Shown piece after piece: positions 16,616 to 25,578 of a stretch of 64,000 nt of DNA. Every line of letters begins with the position of its first letter. The first letter of the stretch is position 1. The notes under the pieces were generated by a model, which was given only the letters and a program-made list of their open reading frames with translations, had not been told where the DNA came from and did no database searches. The stretch lies in the NCBI RefSeq assembly GCF_003852525.1, contig NZ_QAJL01000001.1, forward strand, positions 420,983 to 484,982, written 5' to 3'. The DNA comes from Pedobacter sp. KBW06 (GTDB lineage Bacteria; Bacteroidota; Bacteroidia; Sphingobacteriales; Sphingobacteriaceae). The translations under genes and the position numbers were made by a program.

Positions 16616-17182
16616 TTATTTCTTCAACTCGTCAAGGGCAACATTCAGCTTCAGCACGTTCACTCTTGAAGGGCCAAATAAGCCAAACAGAGGGCCTTCG
16701 GTATTTTTCACTACCGCTTCAGCCACCACTCTTTCGTCGAGCTTGCGGTAGGCTGCCACTCTTTTGATCTGCATGATGGCCCCTGCTTCCGAAATGTTAG
16801 GGTCAAGACCACTGCCTGAAGCGGTCACCATATCCGCAGGGATATCAGATTTTTTCAGATAAGGGTGGTATTTTAACAGCGTATCGATTCTTCCGGAAAC
16901 ATCTTTCAGGTAATCCGCGTTTGATGGTCCTTTATTGGAACCACCTGAACCTGCAGCATTGTAGCCTACGGCTGATGGCCTTCCCCAGAAATATTCCGGT
17001 TTGGTAAAGGACTGACCGATCAGTGCATAGCCGACTACCTTACCATTTTTGGTTACTTTTTCACCACTTCCTTCACCCGGGGTAAATTTTCCGGCATAGG
17101 CGATTGCTAATGGATAGATGACACATAACAGTACCATAAGTACTCCTGTTAATCTCAGTGATGGTATGATGTATTTTTTCAT
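16616..17182 (-). CDS. kdpC: Potassium-transporting ATPase subunit C
   Basis: 188 residues, typical. One N-terminal membrane helix (about 8-30, LTGVLMVLLCVIYPLAIAYA), then the periplasmic domain with GQSFTKPEYFWGRPSAVGYN, ASGSGLDPNISEAGAIMQIKR and TEGPLFGLFGPSRVNVLKLN, all hallmark KdpC segments. It couples KdpA and KdpB in the high-affinity K+ pump. Lies 58 bases after kdpB. Confidence 0.98.
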   Translation of the reverse strand: MKKYIIPSLRLTGVLMVLLCVIYPLAIAYAGKFTPGEGSGEKVTKNGKVVGYALIGQSFTKPEYFWGRPSAVGYNAAGSGGSNKGPSNADYLKDVSGRIDTLLKYHPYLKKSDIPADMVTASGSGLDPNISEAGAIMQIKRVAAYRKLDERVVAEAVVKNTEGPLFGLFGPSRVNVLKLNVALDELKK

Positions 17183-17240
17183 GACAATATTTTTTTCTTT
17201 TTGTATTTATTTCAATGATCTCTTTCTATGAATCCGGCAA

Positions 17241-19274
17241 TTAAGCCATCAAAGAAATCAGCATATCAATTAATTTTATTCCGATAAAAGGCGCGATTAC
17301 CCCTCCTATTCCATAAATAAGCAGGTTTCTGCGCAATAGTGCACTCGCGCCAATTGGCTTGTAAGACACACCGCGTAAGGCAACCGGAATCAACAATGGA
17401 ATCACGAGTGCATTGAAAATAACCGCCGACAGGATCGCTGTTTCCGGACTGTGCAGGTTCATGATGTTCAGGCTGCGTAATGCCGGGATGGAGACGATAA
17501 ACAAAGCCGGAACGATGGCAAAATATTTGGCCACATCATTGGCAATGGAAAAGGTAGTCAACGTTCCCCTGGTGATCAGCAGCTGTTTTCCGATCTCTAC
17601 GATCTCAATCAGTTTGGTCGGATCATTGTCCAGGTCCACCATATTACCTGCCTCTTTAGCGGCTTGTGTACCACTGTTCATGGCCACACCCACATCTGCC
17701 TGCGCAAGGGCCGGGGCATCATTTGTACCATCACCCATCATCGCTACCAGCTTACCCTGAGCCTGTTCTTCTTTGATATAGTTCATTTTGTCCTCAGGCT
17801 TAGCCTCTGCAATAAAATCGTCCACACCTGCTTTCTGAGCAATAAACTTCGCGGTTAAAGGATTATCTCCGGTCACCATCACCGTTTTCACACCCATTTT
17901 ACGAAGGCGTTCGAAACGTTCACTGATGCCGGGTTTGATGATGTCCTGCAGCTCAATTACGCCCAATGCTTTTTCATTTTCGGCCACTACCAACGGCGTT
18001 CCGCCATTGCTGGCGATTCTTTTCACCTGCTCTTCGATGTCCATTGGAAAAGGATTTCCAGCAGTCAGCACGATGTTGCGGATGGAGTCAAAAGCACCTT
18101 TTCTGATTCTTCTGCCATCGGCCGTATCTAAACCACTTGACCTGGTTTCCGCGGTAAACTTGATGAACTTAGAACCTTCCGGTGCTGTGGTCATCAGCTT
18201 ATCGTCTTGCGAAGCTGCAAGCTCAATGATCGATTTTCCTTCAGGCGTTTCATCAGCTAAGGAACTCAATACACAAGCATCAGTAAAGCTTTTGATGATG
18301 ATGCCTGCAGTAGGGTAAAAATTGGTGGCTTTACGGTTACCAATGGTGATGGTTCCTGTTTTATCGAGCAACAAGACATCAATGTCACCTGCAGTTTCTA
18401 CCGCTTTACCAGATTTAGTGATCACATTGGCCCTCAATGCCCTGTCCATTCCGGCAATACCAATCGCGGAAAGTAAACCTCCGATGGTAGTTGGAATCAG
18501 GCAGACAAACAGAGAGATGAATGCAGCGATGGTAATTGGCGTATTTGAATAATCTGCAAAAGGTTTCAGGGTGATACATACAATGATGAAAACAAGGGTA
18601 AAACCAGCCAGGAGGATTGTTAAAGCGATCTCATTTGGTGTTTTCTGACGGGAAGCACCTTCTACCAGGGCGATCATTTTATCCAGGAAGCTTTCCCCCG
18701 GCTGGGTGGTCACCTGAACTTTAATTTGATCTGAAAGCACTTTCGTTCCCCCTGTTACCGAAGATTTATCACCACCGGATTCGCGGATCACAGGAGCAGA
18801 TTCTCCGGTAATGGCCGATTCATCAATCGTTGCAATCCCTTCAATGATTTCTCCGTCTGTAGGAATGGTATCTCCGGTTTCACAGATAAACACATCTCCT
18901 TTTTTCAATTGATTGGAAGAACGGACTTCAATTTTTCCGTTGCTCAACACTACTTTTGCAGGTGTTTCTTCCCTGGTTTTACGTAAGCTGTCTGCCTGTG
19001 CTTTTCCTCTTGCCTCGGCAATTGCCTCTGCGAAGTTGGCGAACAAGACGGTCAGCAACAGTACGATAAATACAATGAGGTTATATCCGAAAGAACCCTG
19101 ACTGTTGTTGCCTAAAGAGTAAAGCGTAACGAACAGCATCACGAATGTTCCGATCTCCACGGTAAACATCACCGGGTTGCGGATCATCAAACGCGGATCA
19201 AGTTTGATAAACGATTGCTTTAATGCAGTATTCACTAAAGCAGGTTCAAATAATATATTAGATTTATTTTTCAT
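17241..19274 (-). CDS. kdpB: Potassium-transporting P-type ATPase, catalytic subunit B
   Basis: 677 residues, normal length. The phosphorylated aspartate lies in DKTGTIT, the TGES actuator motif in ITGESAPV, and the ATP-binding hinge in [12 protein letters not shown]. These match KdpB, the ATP-hydrolysing subunit of the high-affinity K+ pump of the inner membrane. The serine in TGES is the residue phosphorylated for inhibition in E. coli KdpB, so that control may exist here. It follows kdpA by 100 bases. Confidence 0.99.
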   Translation of the reverse strand: MKNKSNILFEPALVNTALKQSFIKLDPRLMIRNPVMFTVEIGTFVMLFVTLYSLGNNSQGSFGYNLIVFIVLLLTVLFANFAEAIAEARGKAQADSLRKTREETPAKVVLSNGKIEVRSSNQLKKGDVFICETGDTIPTDGEIIEGIATIDESAITGESAPVIRESGGDKSSVTGGTKVLSDQIKVQVTTQPGESFLDKMIALVEGASRQKTPNEIALTILLAGFTLVFIIVCITLKPFADYSNTPITIAAFISLFVCLIPTTIGGLLSAIGIAGMDRALRANVITKSGKAVETAGDIDVLLLDKTGTITIGNRKATNFYPTAGIIIKSFTDACVLSSLADETPEGKSIIELAASQDDKLMTTAPEGSKFIKFTAETRSSGLDTADGRRIRKGAFDSIRNIVLTAGNPFPMDIEEQVKRIASNGGTPLVVAENEKALGVIELQDIIKPGISERFERLRKMGVKTVMVTGDNPLTAKFIAQKAGVDDFIAEAKPEDKMNYIKEEQAQGKLVAMMGDGTNDAPALAQADVGVAMNSGTQAAKEAGNMVDLDNDPTKLIEIVEIGKQLLITRGTLTTFSIANDVAKYFAIVPALFIVSIPALRSLNIMNLHSPETAILSAVIFNALVIPLLIPVALRGVSYKPIGASALLRRNLLIYGIGGVIAPFIGIKLIDMLISLMA

Positions 19275-19374
19275 CAGAATATATTTGTTTTTTTTAAGGT
19301 TATGAAGCGATCAGGATCTTAGTATTCATTTCATTAAGCGAATGGTAAGAACACGATGGCTTCATCGAAATGTG

Positions 19375-21093
19375 TTATTTAATCAGGGTAAAATATTCAG
19401 CTACCGGACCTAAAGTCAATGCAGGGAAAAACGCAAGTGCAGCAATGATTACAATGACCACGAAAGTCATTATCCCAAAGGTCAGCGTATCTGTTTTTAA
19501 GGTTCCTGCAGATTCCGGAATGTATTTTTTCGAAGCCAGCAATCCGGCGATGGCTACCGGGCCGATGATCGGAAGGAAACGTCCCAGGATCAGCACAAAA
19601 CCGGTAACTACGTTCCAGAAGATGTTATTGTCGCCCAATCCTTCAAAGCCAGAACCATTATTCGCAGCGGCCGAAGTGTTTTCATATAACATTTCAGAGA
19701 AGCCATGGAACCCTGGATTGTTTAACCAGCTGGCCGGTTTCACTGCCCAGCCTGCATCCGGAAAATAAGTAATCGTATAAGCGGCCAATGCCGTTCCCAC
19801 CAGGATAATAAAAGGATGCAGTAAGGCGATGATCGAAGCGATCTTTACCTCTCTTGCTTCTACTTTATGTCCGAGGAATTCCGGTGTTCGTCCCACCATC
19901 AGTCCGGAAATGAAAACCGCAATGATGATAAAGATGAAATAGTTCAGGATCCCGACCCCGCAACCTCCGTAAAAACAGTTCATCATCATCGCAATCAACT
20001 GATACATGCCTGTGAGCGGCATTGCGCTATCGTGCATCGAGTTAATCGAACCTGTAGAAATAATGGTCGTTACCGTACTCCAGTAAGCCGTAGCAGTTGG
20101 CCCGAAGCGGACTTCCTTCCCTTCCATTGCCCCTGTTGCCTGTGAAATTCCCATTTTTGCAATCGCAGGACTGCCTCCGGTTTCACTGATGACCGTTGGA
20201 ACCAACAGCAACATCATTCCCAATGTCATAATTCCAAAAATGACCCAGGCCATTTTCTTTCTGCGGATAAAATATCCAAAGGCAAAAATCATCGCCACAG
20301 GAATGATCACCTGAGAAATGGCTTCTGTCATATTGGTCAGGTAGTTTGGATTTTCTATTGGATGCGTGCTGTTCACACCGAACCAGCCACCACCATTGGT
20401 ACCGAGGTGTTTGATCGCCACGAAACCGGCAGCAGGGCCTCTGGATACATTTACCGTATCTCCCTGAAGGGAAATGTATTTATCTTTCCCTTCATAGCTG
20501 GTAGTGGTACCGTTAAAGGCCAGAATGATGGCTACCACTACAGAGAGCGGTAATAGCAAGCGGGTAATAGAACGGGTAAAGAATACCCAGAAGTTACCAA
20601 GGCTGGTTGTTGTTTTATCCCTGAAAGCTTTAAATAAGACTACTGCAGCAGCGATCCCTGTAGCCGCACTTACAAACTGTAAGAACATGAATACGAAATG
20701 CTGCGTGAAATAAGTCGCCCCACTTTCACCTGAATAATGTTGTAAATTACAATTGACGACAAAGCTGATGATACTGTTAAAAGCCAGATCCGGCGACTGC
20801 CCAAGGTTGCCATCCGGATTTAAGGGAAGTTTATCCTGATAGATCAGGGCAAAAAATCCGTACACCAACCAAACCAGATTAATGGTCAGCAGCGCTTTCA
20901 TATGCTGTTTCCAGTTCATCGACTCTTCCGGATTAATTCCGGATAATTTATAGATACCCTTTTCAAGGGGTTTTAGAAAGTCTGTCCAGACTTTCTCACC
21001 TGCAAACATCTTTGCCAGATAAATACCCAGTGGTATTCCAATCAGCAAGGTCAGTCCATAGGTGGCAATAATGCCAAGTAATTCAGTGTTCAT
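19375..21093 (-). CDS. kdpA: Potassium-transporting ATPase, channel-like subunit A
   Basis: 572 residues with about ten membrane helices. Potassium-filter elements of the four pseudo-repeats can be read, including KHLGTNGGGWFGVNSTHPIENP and the CGVGILNY segment. KdpA binds and passes K+ in the KdpFABC complex. It begins ten bases after the stop of kdpF. No truncation. Confidence 0.99.
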   Translation of the reverse strand: MNTELLGIIATYGLTLLIGIPLGIYLAKMFAGEKVWTDFLKPLEKGIYKLSGINPEESMNWKQHMKALLTINLVWLVYGFFALIYQDKLPLNPDGNLGQSPDLAFNSIISFVVNCNLQHYSGESGATYFTQHFVFMFLQFVSAATGIAAAVVLFKAFRDKTTTSLGNFWVFFTRSITRLLLPLSVVVAIILAFNGTTTSYEGKDKYISLQGDTVNVSRGPAAGFVAIKHLGTNGGGWFGVNSTHPIENPNYLTNMTEAISQVIIPVAMIFAFGYFIRRKKMAWVIFGIMTLGMMLLLVPTVISETGGSPAIAKMGISQATGAMEGKEVRFGPTATAYWSTVTTIISTGSINSMHDSAMPLTGMYQLIAMMMNCFYGGCGVGILNYFIFIIIAVFISGLMVGRTPEFLGHKVEAREVKIASIIALLHPFIILVGTALAAYTITYFPDAGWAVKPASWLNNPGFHGFSEMLYENTSAAANNGSGFEGLGDNNIFWNVVTGFVLILGRFLPIIGPVAIAGLLASKKYIPESAGTLKTDTLTFGIMTFVVIVIIAALAFFPALTLGPVAEYFTLIK

Positions 21094-21103
21094 AATAAAT
21101 TAA

Positions 21104-21181
21104 TTAAAATTTTTCAGGTTTAATCAGCACGTATACCATATAGATAAATACTGCGATTGCGATAAGAAATAATGCGATCAT
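21104..21181 (-). CDS. kdpF: Potassium-transporting ATPase subunit F
   Basis: A 25-residue membrane peptide, MIALFLIAIAVFIYMVYVLI then KPEKF. One helix with the KPEKF end is the KdpF signature. It stabilises the KdpABC complex in the membrane. It lies immediately before kdpA and five bases after the stop of the next peptide upstream. Confidence 0.93.
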   Translation of the reverse strand: MIALFLIAIAVFIYMVYVLIKPEKF

Positions 21182-21186
21182 AATTG

Positions 21187-21270
21187 TTAGATTTTTTCGA
21201 ACCAGTCGATTGATTTGTAGAATACCCAGCACATCAGTAGCAGGGCGAGAAGTAGTGCGATTGTTAACAT
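21187..21270 (-). CDS. 27-residue membrane peptide upstream of kdpF
   Basis: ATG at 21270 opens MLTIALLLALLLMCWVFYKS, ending IDWFEKI. It has a single membrane helix, like KdpF in size and placement, but a different tail (SIDWFEKI instead of KPEKF). The stop is five bases before the kdpF start, so the peptides kdpF and this one are translated in a row. I have the impression that similar peptides occur in kdp operons of related bacteria but cannot check. Probably a further small subunit or regulator of the pump. Confidence 0.75.
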   Translation of the reverse strand: MLTIALLLALLLMCWVFYKSIDWFEKI

Positions 21271-21389
21271 AAATTATCTATTTTAGATAGCCCTAGCCAA
21301 TTGGCATACCAGAGAAAAGGCCAAAGCCATAAAACACTGATTACAAGCGTATAAATCAACAAAACAGGTAAATACCAGAAATCATAAAC
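21264..21389 (-). CDS. Candidate Trp-rich membrane peptide, start codon unclear
   Basis: An open frame on the minus strand encodes FWYLPVLLIYTLVISVLWLW followed by PFLWYANWLGLSKIDNLC, then a stop that overlaps the ATG of the 27-residue peptide (TGTTAA shares bases with ATGTTAA). It is strongly hydrophobic and tryptophan-rich and the overlap looks like translational coupling. There is no ATG or GTG in this frame; the ATG at the left of the region is in another frame and stops after nine codons. A TTG at 21362 would give about 32 residues. Real translation is unproven. Confidence 0.35.
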   Translation of the reverse strand, partial: VYDFWYLPVLLIYTLVISVLWLWPFLWYANWLGLSKIDNLC

Positions 21390-21390
21390 G

Positions 21391-21421
21391 AAAAAACCCT
21401 TCCAAAATGGAAGGGTTTTTT
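21391..21421. terminator. Bidirectional terminator between the NtrC-type regulator and the kdp genes
   Basis: AAAAAACCCTTCC and GGAAGGGTTTTTT arms around AAAAT form a strong stem with A- and T-runs on both sides. It closes the regulator gene at 21451 and therefore separates the kdp transcript, whose promoter must lie in the 120 bases that follow. Confidence 0.9.
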
Positions 21422-21450
21422 ATCATAATGAACGGTATTGCTTTTCTGGC

Positions 21451-22800
21451 TTAGCTGATCTTATACTCTTCCATTTTACGGTATAGGGTGGTCAGACCAA
21501 TCCCCAATAACCTGGCGGTTTCCGTTTTATTACCTCTGGTATGTTTCAATACCTTATTGATGTGTTGCTTTTCGATCACCTGCATCTTCATAGAATCTTC
21601 CTCCTGCGTCTCTGCATGGAACTCATAGGGCAGCAGGCTTGCGGTCACTACATTTCCATCGGCAAGAATCACGACCCTTTCCATTACATTTTTTAGTTCC
21701 CGGATGTTTCCCTTCCAGACATGCTTCATCAGCAGTTCAGAAAAACCATCATCCATCACAAAATCAGGTTTATTCACTTTGAAGGCAAATTCTTTCAAAT
21801 AGTGCTTTGCAATCATCAGGATATCCGTTTTACGCTGGGAAAGGTTGGGCAGTTCAATAGAAAACACGGAGAGCCTGAAATAAAGGTCCAACCTGAACCT
21901 TCCTGCTTCTGCTTCTTCTTTAAGGTTCCTGTTGGTTGCCGCAATGATCCTTACATTCACTTTACTCGTATGCGTATCCCCTACCTTAATAAAGGTCTGA
22001 TTTTCCAGGACCCGCAGGAGCTTTGCCTGAAGGTCGAGGTTCATCTCGCCGATCTCATCCAGGAAAAGGGTCCCTTCATTCGCTTCTTCCAGTAATCCTC
22101 TTTTGTCTTTCATTGCCCCTGTAAAAGCGCCCTGTTTGTATCCAAAAAGCTCACTTTCCAGGAGTTCAGGGTTAAAGCCACTGCAGTTCAGGGCAACAAA
22201 AGGTTTCATCTTCCTGGGGCTTTCGTAATGAATTGCCTGGGCAAAGACTTCTTTTCCCGTTCCGGTTTCCCCCAGCAGCAATACCGTAGTATCCGTTGCA
22301 GAAACTTTCTGTGCCAGGTCCAGTGCTTCTTTCATCGCCCTGGACTGTCCGAGAATACTGCTGAAACTGTGTTTTTTGATGATCTTATTTTCCAGCTCAT
22401 ATACCCTGCGCTGGAGTTTTACTTTATCCATTGCCTTATAAACCAATGGAATGATTTTATCGTTATCGTCACCTTTGGTGATGTAATCAAAAGCACCGTT
22501 CCTCATCGCCATGACCCCATCCGAAATGGTTCCAAAAGCGGTGAGGTTGATCACTTCTACATAAGGTTTGATCTTTTTGATTTCTTTTACCAGCTCCACG
22601 CCATTGATATCGGGGAGTTTCACATCGCTGATCACTACGTCGACCTCCTGCATGGTCAGGGTCTTCAGTCCTTCCTTTCCGGTATTTGCCTGAAACACCT
22701 TAAATCCCTCCAGTTCTATAATCCTCGCCAGGAGGCTACAGATTTTCTTTTCGTCGTCTATTATGAGGACCGTATCTTGCATAGCTGATAATTTAGACAA
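21451..22800 (-). CDS. NtrC-family sigma-54-dependent response regulator of the potassium locus
   Basis: 449 residues. Receiver domain with Asp59 (VVISDVKLPD), AAA+ domain with Walker A GETGTGKE, the sigma-54 contact loop GAFTGA (YKQGAFTGAMKD), Walker B TLFLDEIGEM, and a C-terminal Fis-type helix-turn-helix (NKTETARLLGIGLTTLYRKM). All motifs for sigma-54 activation are intact. It takes the place that the OmpR-type KdpE usually has next to kdp. It lies two bases downstream of the ArgE-type gene, so it may also be read from that promoter. An internal ATG at residue 7 is also possible as the start. No -24/-12 sigma-54 promoter was found by eye in front of the kdp genes. Confidence 0.93.
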   Translation of the reverse strand: MSKLSAMQDTVLIIDDEKKICSLLARIIELEGFKVFQANTGKEGLKTLTMQEVDVVISDVKLPDINGVELVKEIKKIKPYVEVINLTAFGTISDGVMAMRNGAFDYITKGDDNDKIIPLVYKAMDKVKLQRRVYELENKIIKKHSFSSILGQSRAMKEALDLAQKVSATDTTVLLLGETGTGKEVFAQAIHYESPRKMKPFVALNCSGFNPELLESELFGYKQGAFTGAMKDKRGLLEEANEGTLFLDEIGEMNLDLQAKLLRVLENQTFIKVGDTHTSKVNVRIIAATNRNLKEEAEAGRFRLDLYFRLSVFSIELPNLSQRKTDILMIAKHYLKEFAFKVNKPDFVMDDGFSELLMKHVWKGNIRELKNVMERVVILADGNVVTASLLPYEFHAETQEEDSMKMQVIEKQHINKVLKHTRGNKTETARLLGIGLTTLYRKMEEYKIS

Positions 22801-22802
22801 TA

Positions 22803-23945
22803 TTAATAATTATCTGAGACAAGTAAGTTTTTCTTCTTTCCGTGATTGCTAAATAATGACTCCAGCAGCCAGATGTAAGTTGCAATTCCTTCCCTGATCT
22901 CCTCCACAAAAATAAACTCATCTGCCATATGTGACCTTGCAGAATCGCCTGGACCCATTTTTAGGGAAGGAACGTCCAGCCAGCCCTGATCAGAACTGGT
23001 GGGCGAACAATAGCTGGTCTTTCCGATCTCTTTTCCAGCCATCACCAAAGGGTGATGCCCATCGATAAAAGAAGGGTTCATGATGTTCGGCCTGACGCTG
23101 ATTTTACAGTTCGTATGGTTATGAATGGTCGTCAATATCTCTTTGGCGGTCCAGGCATGTGTAAAACGAATGTCCACCGTAAAATTGCATTCTCCGGGAA
23201 CGATATTGTGCTGAATTCCTGCGTTTACTTCGGTAATGGTCATCTTTACCGGTGGCTGCAAATCTCCTTCAATCGGAAAGATGAACTCAGAAAACCATTG
23301 CATATCGGCAAAGGCTTTATAGATCGCATTGTCGCCTTCTTCCCTTGCGGCATGCCCGGGTTTGCCAAAACTGGTGCAATCCAGAACCATCGATCCCTTT
23401 TCGGCAACGGCCATTTCCATTTTCGTCGGCTCTCCGACGATGGCAAAGGCAATGTTCTGAAGTTCCGGCAGGATACATTTAAGCCCCTTCTCTCCCGAAG
23501 TTTCCTCTTCTGCTGTGGCGGCCAGACAAAGGTTATAAGGAAGATCCTTAAAATCATGAAAATGAAGAAAAGCGGCGATTAAAGAAACGAGGCATCCCCC
23601 GGCGTCATTACTGCCAAGTCCATGCAGTTTTCCATCTTTTATAAAAGGATGAAAAGGATCATGCTGATAAGCTTTCGAAGGCTTAACGGTATCGTGATGG
23701 GAGTTTAGTAAAAGGGTAGGTTTGGAGGCGTCGAAATTTTTGTTGTAACACCAGATGTTATTGAATTTTCTGAGCGTAAACACATCATGGTGATTGAGGA
23801 AGGACTCAATTTGGTCGGCAGTATTGATTTCTTCGCCGCTGAAGGAAGGGATGGCGATTAATTTTCTTAACAACTGGACCGGGTCTTCAGTTAAAGTATA
23901 CAGGTCGGGCAGACTGCCTGAGCTTTTTTCGGAATTGGGATTCAT
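22803..23945 (-). CDS. argE: M20 family metallo-hydrolase, ArgE-type (acetylornithine/acylcitrulline deacetylase)
   Basis: 380 residues. Metal ligands: His/Asp in LLNSHHDTVKPS, Asp in LGSNDAGG, Glu pair in AATAEEETSGEKG, Glu in VGEPTK, and His in SARSHMADEF; the dimerisation domain lies between. This is the ArgE/DapE clan. The cytoplasmic enzyme removes an acyl group from acetylornithine, or from N-acetyl- or N-succinyl-citrulline in Bacteroidota that use that variant of arginine synthesis. The neighbouring acetyltransferase of the arginine cluster type supports the arginine pathway, but the rest of the arg genes are not here. The exact substrate is not readable from sequence. Confidence 0.85.
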   Translation of the reverse strand: MNPNSEKSSGSLPDLYTLTEDPVQLLRKLIAIPSFSGEEINTADQIESFLNHHDVFTLRKFNNIWCYNKNFDASKPTLLLNSHHDTVKPSKAYQHDPFHPFIKDGKLHGLGSNDAGGCLVSLIAAFLHFHDFKDLPYNLCLAATAEEETSGEKGLKCILPELQNIAFAIVGEPTKMEMAVAEKGSMVLDCTSFGKPGHAAREEGDNAIYKAFADMQWFSEFIFPIEGDLQPPVKMTITEVNAGIQHNIVPGECNFTVDIRFTHAWTAKEILTTIHNHTNCKISVRPNIMNPSFIDGHHPLVMAGKEIGKTSYCSPTSSDQGWLDVPSLKMGPGDSARSHMADEFIFVEEIREGIATYIWLLESLFSNHGKKKNLLVSDNY

Positions 23946-23950
23946 ATGCT

Positions 23951-24070
23951 TTTGATTTGATGATTTGATTTAAAGATTAGGTGATTTGATTTGATGACTT
24001 GATTTGACTTGCTTAATTTGACTTGACGATTCGGTAATTTGATTTTAGCGTCCGGTGATTTGATTTTAAG
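23951..24070. repeat. Degenerate TGATTTGATTT repeat tract
   Basis: The 174-base gap between the ArgE-type gene and the acetyltransferase is filled with variants of (G)GTGATTTGATTT spaced by about 20-21 bases in places, plus shorter ACTTGATTTG units. It is simple, A/T-rich and degenerate. No gene or promoter box was seen inside it. Confidence 0.7.
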
Positions 24071-24119
24071 TTTTTAAAATCTGACTGAACGCCCTGGTGC
24101 TAAAAGTACTTCCGAACAG

Positions 24120-24728
24120 TTAATTGGTTTTGGACAGGTACCGCTGAAAAGACTCCAATGACATGGCCGGCTGTTGTTCCTGTTTCACTTTTAAAGGATC
24201 GAACAGCATCGCCGTACACAGGCAGTTGCATTTTTTCTTGCCTTCCAGAATGTCGTAGTTGACACAGCTTTTACAGCCTTCCCAAAAGGAAGGGTCATGT
24301 GTGATCTCGGCAAAGGTGACTGGTTCAAATCCGAGCTGGGTATTCATTTTCATAATGGCGATCCCGGAGGTGATGCTGAAAACTTTTGCATCCGGATACC
24401 GGCGGCGGGAGATTCTGAAAATCCGGTCCTTAATCGCCCTGGCCACTCCAGAATTGCGGAATTTCGGAGATACGATCAGTCCGGAGTTGGAAATGAACTT
24501 CCCGTTCTCCCAGGTTTCAAAGTAAGCAAAGCCGACCCATTCTCCGGCAGTGGTTACGGCAATAACGGCCTTGTCGTCCCTCATTTTCTGGGCTAAAGAT
24601 TCCGGACTTCTTTTTGAAATCCCCGATCCTCTGGCAATGGCAGAGGATTCCGTTTCCTGAATTATTTCATCGACGTATTTTATATCATTTATGGTAGCAA
24701 TACGCACAAAGATCATTGGATTTTCCAT
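24120..24728 (-). CDS. GNAT acetyltransferase of the Bacteroidota arginine-cluster type
   Basis: 202 residues with a GNAT core (VRIATINDIKYVDEIIQETE, then FRNSGVARAIKDRIFRISRR as the acetyl-CoA loop) and a C-terminal cysteine-rich tail: WEGCKSCVNYDILE followed by KKCNCLCTAMLFDP. This tail is typical of the GNAT encoded at the head of the argGCDFBE cluster of Bacteroidota, the presumed N-acetylglutamate or N-succinylglutamate synthase. Here it is followed by the repeat tract and the ArgE-type gene only. The four cysteines look able to bind a metal ion. Confidence 0.82.
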   Translation of the reverse strand: MENPMIFVRIATINDIKYVDEIIQETESSAIARGSGISKRSPESLAQKMRDDKAVIAVTTAGEWVGFAYFETWENGKFISNSGLIVSPKFRNSGVARAIKDRIFRISRRRYPDAKVFSITSGIAIMKMNTQLGFEPVTFAEITHDPSFWEGCKSCVNYDILEGKKKCNCLCTAMLFDPLKVKQEQQPAMSLESFQRYLSKTN

Positions 24729-24891
24729 TGTTAAATTATTTTACCAGAGCTCTGGTCAAACCGGGTGCCCAATCGTGCCAGAAAGAAGAAAAGCCGCTTT
24801 GAAGATTAATTGGGGGTTGAATAATAATTTCATGACGCTACTGTGGCAATAGTGCACCTTATCAAAATGGCAGGGTTAATTTCATTTTAGC

Positions 24892-24899
24892 TACCTTTG
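24892..24899 (+). promoter_or_regulatory. Promoter -7 box of the SCO/cytochrome c pair
   Basis: TACCTTTG matches TAnnTTTG and lies 24 bases before the SCO start codon, giving a short leader of about 17 bases. No clear -33 element. Confidence 0.5.
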
Positions 24900-24922
24900 G
24901 CGGATTCAATAATAATAAAATT

Positions 24923-25576
24923 ATGAAGCTGAACTTTTCCCTCCCCTTATCATTTTTATTTGCGCTCGCAATCTTTATCTCTTCTTGCCAGGACGCCAAA
25001 AAATTACCCATCCTCGGTCCCAGAGAAGCGGTATCTGTCAAAGATAAAGATGGTTCCATGGGCGTAGACACCGTGTACCAGACCATTCCTGCATTTCGTT
25101 TCTTAAACCAGGACAGTATTTACATCACGAACGATCAGTTCAAAGACAAAATCTATATCGCAGACTTCTTTTTCACTTCCTGCACCACCATCTGCCCAAC
25201 AATGCACAGGAATATGAAAACCATATTTGAAAAATATAAAGACAATCCGGATGTGATGTACCTTTCACATACCATCGATTTTAAATACGACAAACCTTCA
25301 GTATTGAAAAAATACGCACAGAAATTAGGTGTAGATGGCAATAAATGGCAATTTGTATACGGTTCAAAAGACAGCGTATATAAACTGGCAGAACACAGTT
25401 ACCTTGTTGCAGTAATGGAAGATACCACAGCCAGAGACGGTTACATTCATCAGGGATGGCTGGTTCTGATCGACAAGCAAAAACGCATTCGCGGCGCTTA
25501 TGATGGAACAGATCCAAAACAGGTCGAACAACTGACGAAAGATATTCCTGTGTTACTTGCTGAAGACAAAAAATAA
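24923..25576 (+). CDS. SCO1/SenC family copper chaperone lipoprotein (copy B)
   Basis: 217 residues, lipoprotein signal ending FISSC. The copper site FFFTSCTTICPTMHRN and the histidine in SHTIDFKYDKPSVL are complete. Close in sequence to the copy at 6198-6836, including the TIPAFRFLNQDSI and GAYDGTDPKQVEQL segments. It stands two bases before the start of a cytochrome c gene, so the pair is probably an assembly or electron-transfer module distinct from the copper operon that holds copy A. Confidence 0.95.
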   Translation: MKLNFSLPLSFLFALAIFISSCQDAKKLPILGPREAVSVKDKDGSMGVDTVYQTIPAFRFLNQDSIYITNDQFKDKIYIADFFFTSCTTICPTMHRNMKTIFEKYKDNPDVMYLSHTIDFKYDKPSVLKKYAQKLGVDGNKWQFVYGSKDSVYKLAEHSYLVAVMEDTTARDGYIHQGWLVLIDKQKRIRGAYDGTDPKQVEQLTKDIPVLLAEDKK

Positions 25577-25578
25577 CC

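Noticed and set aside
21271..21390. Sigma-54 (-24/-12) promoter in front of the kdp genes
   Set aside because: Several GG words are present, but none has a GC ten bases later as the -24/-12 pattern requires.
23951..24070. Remnant of a coding gene between argE and the acetyltransferase
   Set aside because: Only repeated GATTTGATTT-type words; no frame with protein-like composition.
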